This document shows, one piece after another, positions 7,210 to 11,604 of a stretch of 11,604 nt of DNA (the first letter of the stretch is position 1; each line of letters opens with the position of its first letter). The DNA is from Micavibrio sp. (GTDB lineage Bacteria > Pseudomonadota > Alphaproteobacteria > Micavibrionales > Micavibrionaceae), in NCBI GenBank assembly GCA_027051315.1, contig JALTZE010000213.1:1-11604 (forward strand), written 5' to 3'. The notes beneath the pieces are model-generated. The model was not told the origin of the DNA and made no database searches. It saw only the letters and a program-made list of their open reading frames with translations. A program made the position numbers and the translations under genes.

Positions 7210-7237
7210 AATATAGGGAATTTTATTTTAAATGCAA
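7210..7237 (-). promoter_or_regulatory. Candidate promoter of tRNA-Gly
   Basis: On the minus strand, TTGCAT (7232-7237) and TATATT (7210-7215, five of six to TATAAT) are separated by 16 bases and lie about 22 bases before the mature tRNA 5' end, a normal distance for a tRNA promoter. Confidence 0.5.
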
Positions 7238-7268
7238 GAAGAAAATTAAAGAAAAATATTTTTTTATT

Positions 7269-7550
7269 TTATACGCCTATTTGTATTAGAGGAACATCAT
7301 ACGCAATAGCTTCTTTATCATTATTAGGACCTACTATTAATATTATTCTGGCTGCATGTCTTATTTTATCATCTGATATATTTGACATTTCATAATGCAT
7401 AAGCTCACTATCTATTTCTGGGTCATCATAAACCAAATTTATTAATTTTTGTTCTCTATAATATTCAACCCTTATGACTTTACTCTCAAAGGGGGTGTCA
7501 GAAATAAGGAGAATATCTCCTTTTACATTTTGGGCAAGTGCTATATTCAT
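7269..7550 (-). CDS. Small hypothetical protein, 93 aa
   Basis: I do not recognise this protein. It starts MNIALAQNVKGDILLISDTP and has alternating hydrophobic and polar residues typical of a small soluble alpha/beta fold. Examples are VIRVEYY, LINLVYDDPE, AARIILIVGP and the end AYDVPLIQIGV. No signal peptide, membrane helix or cysteine is seen. Composition is balanced and there are no low-complexity runs, which favours a real gene over chance in this A+T-rich stretch. No good ribosome binding site precedes the ATG. It follows the 81-aa gene by 46 bases on the same strand, so the two may be co-transcribed, ending before the tRNA-Gly promoter. Function unknown. Confidence 0.6.
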   Translation of the reverse strand: MNIALAQNVKGDILLISDTPFESKVIRVEYYREQKLINLVYDDPEIDSELMHYEMSNISDDKIRHAARIILIVGPNNDKEAIAYDVPLIQIGV

Positions 7551-7596
7551 AGATATATGATAACCAAAAGAAATATAATTAGAAGAAAAAAATTAA

Positions 7597-7842
7597 CTAG
7601 ATTCCATATCCGCCATTTTGGGGGGTAAGGACATTATTCCAGCTTTTAATTGTTTCTGGCTGATTATTTTGTAAATCATTATTATATTGTGGTTGATTTG
7701 CAGATAAAGAAATATCAGGAACACCAATGGATTTTGATATATCAGCAACGACAGATGCTTGCATATCTCCGTACACGATATCCAATTGCTGTGCTCCTAC
7801 CATATATTCAGCTACTGCTGCGTTTCCCTCGCATTCAATCAT
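7597..7842 (-). CDS. Small hypothetical protein, 81 aa
   Basis: I do not recognise this protein. It starts MIECEGNAAVAEYMVGAQQL and has an apparently helical, Ala/Val-containing first half, then a Gln/Asn-rich tail (PQYNNDLQNNQPETIKSWNN) ending in NGGYGI. The tail looks disordered or secretion-like, but no signal peptide or membrane segment is present. AGG lies 6 bases before the ATG, which supports translation. It is the first gene of a possible two-gene unit with the 93-aa gene and is divergent from the deacylase gene. The opposite-strand frame of similar length is His/Tyr/Leu-rich and less protein-like. Function unknown. Confidence 0.55.
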   Translation of the reverse strand: MIECEGNAAVAEYMVGAQQLDIVYGDMQASVVADISKSIGVPDISLSANQPQYNNDLQNNQPETIKSWNNVLTPQNGGYGI

Positions 7843-7870
7843 AATAAACCTGTTTATTCTTAATATTTAT

Positions 7871-7893
7871 ATGTTCGCATAAAATACGAATAT
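7871..7893. promoter_or_regulatory. Imperfect 23-bp palindrome in the divergent intergenic region
   Basis: Arms ATGTTCGCAT and ATACGAATAT are inverted copies matching at 8 of 10 positions around an AAA centre. The element sits between the divergent starts at 7842 and 7996, about 10 bases upstream of a TTGACA hexamer. That placement fits an operator or a short hairpin; which one cannot be told from the sequence. Confidence 0.35.
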
Positions 7894-7956
7894 ATACAAA
7901 TTTTGACATGAATTTTAGTTAAAATACCCTACCGCTATCCCTGTTTCCATGATAGA

Positions 7957-7986
7957 TATAATTCCCATATAATGGTAAAAAAGAGG
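7957..7986 (+). promoter_or_regulatory. Candidate -10 box and ribosome binding site of the deacylase gene
   Basis: A perfect TATAAT at 7957-7962 would place the transcript start near 7969. AAGAGG at 7981-7986 then lies 9 bases before the GTG at 7996. This arrangement favours the GTG start, because the ATG at 7972 would have almost no leader. No matching -35 box is seen for this -10. An alternative TTGACA at 7903-7908 is followed after 16 bases only by a poor TACCCT. Confidence 0.4.
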
Positions 7987-7995
7987 TTAATAATA

Positions 7996-8538
7996 GTGAA
8001 CAATCACCAAGAAAATTATGAGAAAATGGGAAAGGCTTCCCCTAAAGATGTTTTTAGGCGATTAAACGAGCTGGGAATAGAATATGAAACGTTTGAGCAT
8101 GAGCCAGTTTTTAGGGTAGGAGAAGCTGATTACCTGAAAGATATTATAGAGGGAGGTCATACTAAAAATTTATTTTTGAAAAGTAAGAAGAAAGCTCTGT
8201 ATCTTGTTACCGCCCTAGAAGATACTCTTATTGACCTTAAGAAACTTTCTGCAAATCTTAAGGAGGGAAGATTTTCTTTTGCCTCTTCAGAAAGGTTATG
8301 GAATATGTTAGGAGTAAAAGCAGGAGCAGTATGTCCATTTGCTCTTATTAATGACAAGGACGCTCAAGTAAATGTTATTCTTGATAAAGCAATGATGGAG
8401 CATGAATGGGTTAATTACCATCCTTTAGTCAATACAATGTCGACAAAGCTTAGACCTTCGGACTTATTAAAATTTATTGAATCATGTGGTCATAATCCAA
8501 AAATAATGGATATGAAAATAGTAACCCCAGATAAATAA
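7996..8538 (+). CDS. YbaK/PrdX-type prolyl-tRNA editing deacylase
   Basis: This 180-aa protein belongs to the free-standing YbaK/INS-domain family that hydrolyses mischarged aminoacyl-tRNA, here most like the PrdX/ProXp-ala branch that clears Ala-tRNA(Pro). It acts in the cytosol in translation quality control. Visible family features are DVFRRLNELGIEYETFEHEPVF at the start of the domain, GGHTKNLFLKSKKK with the conserved Thr-Lys-Asn, YLVTALEDTLIDLKKL, GRFSFASSERLWNMLGVKAGAV, PFALIND, and the end DLLKFIESCGHNPKIMD. Start choices are ATG 7972, GTG 7996 and ATG 8026. I chose the GTG because AAGAGG is well spaced. The ATG at 8026 gives the usual family N-terminus (MGKASPKDVF) and remains possible. 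The gene is probably monocistronic or ahead of the Trm112-like gene; the 124-base gap holds a separate promoter-like element. Confidence 0.88.
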   Translation: MNNHQENYEKMGKASPKDVFRRLNELGIEYETFEHEPVFRVGEADYLKDIIEGGHTKNLFLKSKKKALYLVTALEDTLIDLKKLSANLKEGRFSFASSERLWNMLGVKAGAVCPFALINDKDAQVNVILDKAMMEHEWVNYHPLVNTMSTKLRPSDLLKFIESCGHNPKIMDMKIVTPDK

Positions 8539-8566
8539 TAGATATAAAACTATCTATGCGTAGATA
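8538..8566 (+). other. Overlapping short hairpins after the deacylase gene
   Basis: ATAGATA (8538-8544) can pair with TATCTAT (8551-8557). TATCTA (8551-8556) can instead pair with TAGATA (8561-8566) around TGCG. The two hairpins share one arm and exclude each other. No T-tract follows, so a classical terminator is not supported. Stems are A/T-rich and weak. Confidence 0.25.
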
Positions 8567-8586
8567 TATAGTAAGGTAAATAAGAA

Positions 8587-8616
8587 TTGCAACGATATTA
8601 ATAATTGTTTTATACT
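8587..8616 (+). promoter_or_regulatory. Candidate promoter of the Trm112-like gene
   Basis: TTGCAA (8587-8592, four of six) and TATACT (8611-8616, five of six) are separated by 18 bases and lie about 46 bases before the ATG at 8663. Found by eye. Confidence 0.35.
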
Positions 8617-8662
8617 CGGAAAATAACGATAAATTTTTAAAAAGAAATTATAATGAACAATA

Positions 8663-8833
8663 ATGAACAATATAGACAAAAAATTATTAGAAATTTTAGT
8701 TTGCCCTGTTACCAAAGTTCCTTTGCGTTATGATAGCAAAAAAAATGAGCTTATATCTGACCAAGCAAAATTGGCATATCCTATAAAAGATGGTATTCCT
8801 ATTATGTTACCTGAGGAAGCAAGAGAAATATAG
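8663..8833 (+). CDS. Trm112/YcaR-family (UPF0434) small protein, 56 aa
   Basis: The product begins [20 protein letters not shown] and continues with [31 protein letters not shown]. This is the Trm112/YcaR pattern: LLEILxCPxTK near the start and AYPIxDGIPxMLxxEAR at the end, at the normal bacterial length of 56-60 aa. In eukaryotes and archaea Trm112 activates several methyltransferases; the bacterial short form is thought to play a related partner role, but its target is usually unknown. Only one cysteine (C14) is present, so a four-Cys zinc site cannot form, as is common in this bacterial branch. The ATG at 8653, inside a duplicated TAATGAACAA, is out of frame. The ribosome binding site is only weakly A/G-rich. 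Confidence 0.9.
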   Translation: MNNIDKKLLEILVCPVTKVPLRYDSKKNELISDQAKLAYPIKDGIPIMLPEEAREI

Positions 8834-8843
8834 TGCAATACTC

Positions 8844-8896
8844 ATATATTATTTAATAATTTCATATTCATAATATATAACTTATCTAAAAGATAA
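8844..8896. terminator. A/T-rich hairpins between convergent genes
   Basis: The 76-base gap between the convergent Trm112-like and U32 genes holds two inverted repeats. ATATATTAT (8844-8852) pairs with ATAATATAT (8870-8878) over a 17-base loop, and TTATCT (8882-8887) pairs with AGATAA (8891-8896) over AAA. Location fits bidirectional termination, but stems have almost no G or C and no clear T-tract, so this is weak. Confidence 0.25.
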
Positions 8897-8909
8897 CATT
8901 ATGTATAAA

Positions 8910-10592
8910 TTAGCTATGTTTAGTGACTATTTCTTTTGCTTCTTTTTTACTTAGCATTTCGCCTTGTTTCTTTTTTAGCATTAAATTACGGGCTTTTTCA
9001 TATTGAGGGTCATTCCAGAATATGGCACAACCATTACAACCTTTACCACAACAGCCCTCCACCCCTAATCTGGGTGATTTTATTCTACGTTTCATAAGTT
9101 CTTCTTCATGGGAATCACTTACTATTTGCTTACGTTCTTGGTATAAGTGTTCGGGTGCGGTTCCTGTTTCTATTTTTTGTGAAACACGGTCTAACTTTAT
9201 TCTTTGCCATTCTGCTTCTGTAAGGGCTTTTTCTTTTCTTATTACTGTTCCAACAGGAAATTTTTCTAGTAAAATATTTTTATCTTCATGGTCAAATTTT
9301 TCAAATGGTAATCTTAAACTGGGGCGAGTTCCTGCTATCATTCTATCGGATATATATCCATTTTTAGCATCTTCGAATTCATATAGACGTATGGATACTG
9401 TTTCTCTGTGTTTTGGTGGTACTAGCTCTAAAACATCTCCTGCTTCTAGTTTATTTTTTACTTCTATTATGAAGGAGTCTTTTGTAACTTCCCTTATTAT
9501 TCCTGCAAATTCCCATTCTGCTATTGTCCTTGTGCTTTCATAATTATGAGCATAATTTTTTAGGCGTCCCTCATGAAATGCCAATGTATATCCCCTGTTA
9601 CCAACGGTTTCTAGCTCTGCTAGATATTCTTTTGGACTCCAATTTTCTGGGTCATTGTAATAATCATCTATTGCCATGCGGTAGGCTCTGGCAACTATTG
9701 CTGCGTAGTAGGGGCTCTTCCCTCTCCCCTCTACTTTCAAAGAATCTATACCTATTGCTAAATAATCATTAAGTTTTGGCATAAGACATAAATCTTTGGA
9801 ATTCAAGATATATGAACCTCGCATATCTTCTTCGAAGGGAAGAAATTCACCTGGTCTGTAATCTTCCTCTAATAAAAATTCAAATATATCTTTGTTATCT
9901 TCGTTTATTTCCAGCTCTTCTACCGTACCATCTTTTAATTTTATATGCAGCTTGTAGTGCCATCTGCATGAATTTGTGCAATTGCCCTGATTTGCCCCAC
10001 GTTCGGACATGAAGTTTGATAACATACAGCGACCTGAATAAGTCATACACATAGCGCCATGAACAAAAGCTTCTAATTTAATATCAGGACAATTTTCACG
10101 AATTGATTTAAGTTCTTCGTAAGTTACTTCCCGTGCCAATACAACCAGCTTTGCCCCTTGCTCTTCCCAAAATTTTACTGAAAGAGATGAGGTAATATTT
10201 GCTTGCGTAGATACGTGAAGCTCAATATCTGGTGCATGTTCACGTACATAATTAAAAACCCCAGGGTCTGCGATTATAACTCCATCTGGTTTAACTTTAC
10301 GTACTGTTTCCAGATATTCAGGAAGTTTAGGTAAATCTTTGTCATGAGCAAAAAGATTTAAAGTTAAATAAACACGAACACCATGTGAATGTGCAAATTC
10401 TATACCTTCTATTACCTGCTCTAGTGTAAAGGCTGATTTAGTTCTAAGCGACATATCAGGAGTACCCATATAAACAGCATCTGCACCATAAAGAACAGCA
10501 AATTTTAGCTTCTCTAATGAGCCTGCTGGCATTAGAAGTTCGCTTTTATGTTTTTTTGCTATTTCTTTTAGCTTTGGTGATATTTCTGTCAT
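8910..10592 (-). CDS. U32-family protein (TrhP/YegQ-like) with Cys-rich C-terminal tail
   Basis: The 560-aa protein belongs to the U32 family, once called collagenase-like peptidases. Characterised members (TrhP/YegQ, RlhA, UbiU/UbiV) act in tRNA or rRNA hydroxylation or ubiquinone hydroxylation and often carry an iron-sulfur cluster. The N-terminal TIM-barrel-like part runs from ELLMPAGSLEKLKFAVLYGADAVY to about 290. The family signature is EAFVHGAMCMTYSGRCMLS (175-192). C182, C189, C205 and C209 are spaced as the cluster ligands of U32 proteins. A beta-rich domain follows (about 360-455). The tail contains GCCGKGCNGCAIFW (513-526) with C514, C515, C519 and C522, beyond the usual length of TrhP (about 450 aa). 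AGGA lies 6 bases before the ATG. It follows the methyltransferase gene by 84 bases on the same strand and may share its transcript. A tRNA-modification role is likely; the exact substrate is open. Confidence 0.88.
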   Translation of the reverse strand: MTEISPKLKEIAKKHKSELLMPAGSLEKLKFAVLYGADAVYMGTPDMSLRTKSAFTLEQVIEGIEFAHSHGVRVYLTLNLFAHDKDLPKLPEYLETVRKVKPDGVIIADPGVFNYVREHAPDIELHVSTQANITSSLSVKFWEEQGAKLVVLAREVTYEELKSIRENCPDIKLEAFVHGAMCMTYSGRCMLSNFMSERGANQGNCTNSCRWHYKLHIKLKDGTVEELEINEDNKDIFEFLLEEDYRPGEFLPFEEDMRGSYILNSKDLCLMPKLNDYLAIGIDSLKVEGRGKSPYYAAIVARAYRMAIDDYYNDPENWSPKEYLAELETVGNRGYTLAFHEGRLKNYAHNYESTRTIAEWEFAGIIREVTKDSFIIEVKNKLEAGDVLELVPPKHRETVSIRLYEFEDAKNGYISDRMIAGTRPSLRLPFEKFDHEDKNILLEKFPVGTVIRKEKALTEAEWQRIKLDRVSQKIETGTAPEHLYQERKQIVSDSHEEELMKRRIKSPRLGVEGCCGKGCNGCAIFWNDPQYEKARNLMLKKKQGEMLSKKEAKEIVTKHS

Positions 10593-10627
10593 TATTATTC
10601 CTGCATACTCGTTGCCACATAGCTATT

Positions 10628-10664
10628 CTTGCGACTTTTAACGTAAAAGGATAGAAAACGCAAA
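10628..10664. other. Nested hairpin between the methyltransferase and U32 genes
   Basis: TTGCG (10629-10633) can pair with CGCAA (10659-10663), enclosing a second stem CTTTTA (10635-10640) with TAAAAG (10644-10649). On the minus strand, where the genes lie, no T-tract follows, so termination there is not supported. A processing or regulatory structure in the 84-base gap is possible. Confidence 0.25.
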
Positions 10665-10676
10665 GTTTTTATGATT

Positions 10677-11604
10677 TTAAGAAATATTTCTAATCATTAC
10701 CGCAGCAAAAAATCCATCTGTGTTATGCTGATATGGTGTAAGGCGCATATAATCACCTTCACAAGGAGGATTATAACCTTCTGGCCAGCTTTCTATTAAA
10801 GGTAAGAGCTTAAATTCTTTATTACGCTTAAGGAAAGATTCTATTTGTTTTTCATTTTCTTCAGGAAGCAAAGAACATGTGGCATAAACAAGTTTACCGC
10901 CGTTTTTTACTGTATGAGCAACTTTATCAAGAATTTCGGATTGAGTTTTTATTAATTCTTCTAAAGAAGGTCCATAATTATTCCAGCGCATATCAGGATT
11001 TCTTCGCCATGTTCCGGTTCCGGTACAGGGTACATCGGCAAGAACCAGATCGAATGTTCCTTTCTGCCGACGTAGCCATTTGCGATTTCTTTCTTCGGTT
11101 AATGGTCTTGGCTCTATTATATCGCTTACCTTTGCGCGCCTGAATCTTGATTTTGATTTTTCAAGTCTTCTTGCATCTATATCCATTGCAACAATTCTTC
11201 CTTTTTTTTGCATTGATGCTGCTAAGGAAAGGGTTTTTCCACCTCCTCCTGCGCAATAATCCAGCACTTGCATAGATGGTTTTGCATCGCAAAGAAAAGA
11301 TATTAATTGTGAACCTTCGTCTTGAATATCAACAAAGCCTTTTTTAAATGCCTTAGTTTTTGAAAGATATATTTTATTTTCTGTACGTAGTCCCCATGGT
11401 GAGTATGGTGTTTTTGTTGTTCTTACTTCATCTTTTTCTAGGCTTGCTTTTGCATTTTCTCTATTAATTATTGCTGTGTTAACTCTTAAATCAAGTGTTG
11501 CTGGCTCTAGCATGGCTAACAGTTCTTGCTCGAACTTTTCACCCCATATTTTTTTTAAAATTTCTTCATATTTCTTGGGACATTCACATTTAACAGAAAC
11601 AGGC
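10677..11604 (-). CDS. RsmB/NOP-family RNA (cytosine-C5) methyltransferase, N-terminus cut by window edge
   Basis: The frame stays open from the window edge to the stop at 10677 and gives 308 residues. The internal ATG at 11513 is not the true start, because the upstream residues (CPKKYEEILKKIWGEKF, then EQELLAMLEPATLDLRVN) match the N-terminal part of the family. The enzyme transfers methyl groups from S-adenosylmethionine to C5 of cytosine in RNA. Counting from the edge, the visible motifs are VLDYCAGGGGKT (SAM-binding motif I, 113-124), DID acidic loop (141-143), ADVPCTGTGTWRRNPD with one catalytic Cys (about 193), YATCSLLPEEN with the second Cys (about 243), and the typical end TDGFFAAVMIR. 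Whether an N-terminal NusB domain exists cannot be seen. The TGTWRRNPD form suggests the alphaproteobacterial RsmB-like paralog rather than canonical RsmB, so no symbol is given. Confidence 0.9.
   Translation of the reverse strand, partial: PVSVKCECPKKYEEILKKIWGEKFEQELLAMLEPATLDLRVNTAIINRENAKASLEKDEVRTTKTPYSPWGLRTENKIYLSKTKAFKKGFVDIQDEGSQLISFLCDAKPSMQVLDYCAGGGGKTLSLAASMQKKGRIVAMDIDARRLEKSKSRFRRAKVSDIIEPRPLTEERNRKWLRRQKGTFDLVLADVPCTGTGTWRRNPDMRWNNYGPSLEELIKTQSEILDKVAHTVKNGGKLVYATCSLLPEENEKQIESFLKRNKEFKLLPLIESWPEGYNPPCEGDYMRLTPYQHNTDGFFAAVMIRNIS

Noticed and set aside
7252..7263. Perfect palindrome AAAAATATTTTT before the tRNA-Gly promoter
   Set aside because: A/T only, with no G/C stem; such runs are expected in A+T-rich DNA and it cannot be called a terminator.
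7650..7844. Plus-strand 64-aa frame opposite the 81-aa gene
   Set aside because: Less protein-like composition (Leu/Tyr/Gln-rich), and the minus-strand frame has a ribosome binding site.
9022..9543. Plus-strand 173-aa frame
   Set aside because: Antisense to the conserved U32 protein; Ser/Leu/Phe-rich shadow.

Overview
The window is A+T-rich bacterial DNA, most likely from an alphaproteobacterium. That placement rests on the style of its housekeeping proteins: a 56-aa Trm112-type protein, a prolyl-tRNA editing deacylase of the YbaK/PrdX type, a U32 protein with a Cys-rich tail, and an RsmB/NOP-family methyltransferase with a TGTWRRNPD-type motif. The species cannot be fixed from the sequence. 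A Dot/Icm-type secretion locus in a low-GC alphaproteobacterium fits a host-associated or predatory bacterium, but that is inference.

Positions 1-6977 (all minus strand) hold part of a type IVB (Dot/Icm, IcmL-K-E) secretion locus. In transcription order it contains two full-length DotI/IcmL paralogs (6288-6977 and 5444-6127), DotH/IcmK (4403-5407), a very large DotG/IcmE (169-4410), and the start of a further acidic protein that leaves the window (1-144). The dotI-dotH-dotG order matches the conserved icmL-icmK-icmE order of Legionella and Coxiella. DotI is an inner-membrane protein, DotH is an outer-membrane core subunit, and DotG is the VirB10-like protein spanning the envelope. DotG carries the most striking signal here: 101 tandem 9- or 8-residue DENGN-type units covering 893 residues (1126-3804). 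They are bracketed by cysteine clusters and lie between the membrane segment and the VirB10-like domain. Each dotI copy has its own promoter-like element, and the two elements resemble each other.

Positions 7113-7187 hold a tRNA-Gly(GCC) on the minus strand. Its 3' end faces the secretion locus, so it marks the boundary between that locus and the rest of the window. Beyond it are two small unrecognised minus-strand genes (7269-7550 and 7597-7842). A divergent intergenic region with an imperfect palindrome follows.

Positions 7996-11604 are housekeeping genes. On the plus strand are the prolyl-tRNA editing deacylase (7996-8538) and the small Trm112-family protein (8663-8833). Convergent to these on the minus strand are the U32 protein (8910-10592) and, upstream of it, the RNA methyltransferase (10677 to beyond the window edge). 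These genes concern tRNA quality control and RNA modification and have no evident functional link to the secretion locus. No insertion sequence, integrase or CRISPR array is visible, and no stretch longer than about 300 bases lacks a gene.
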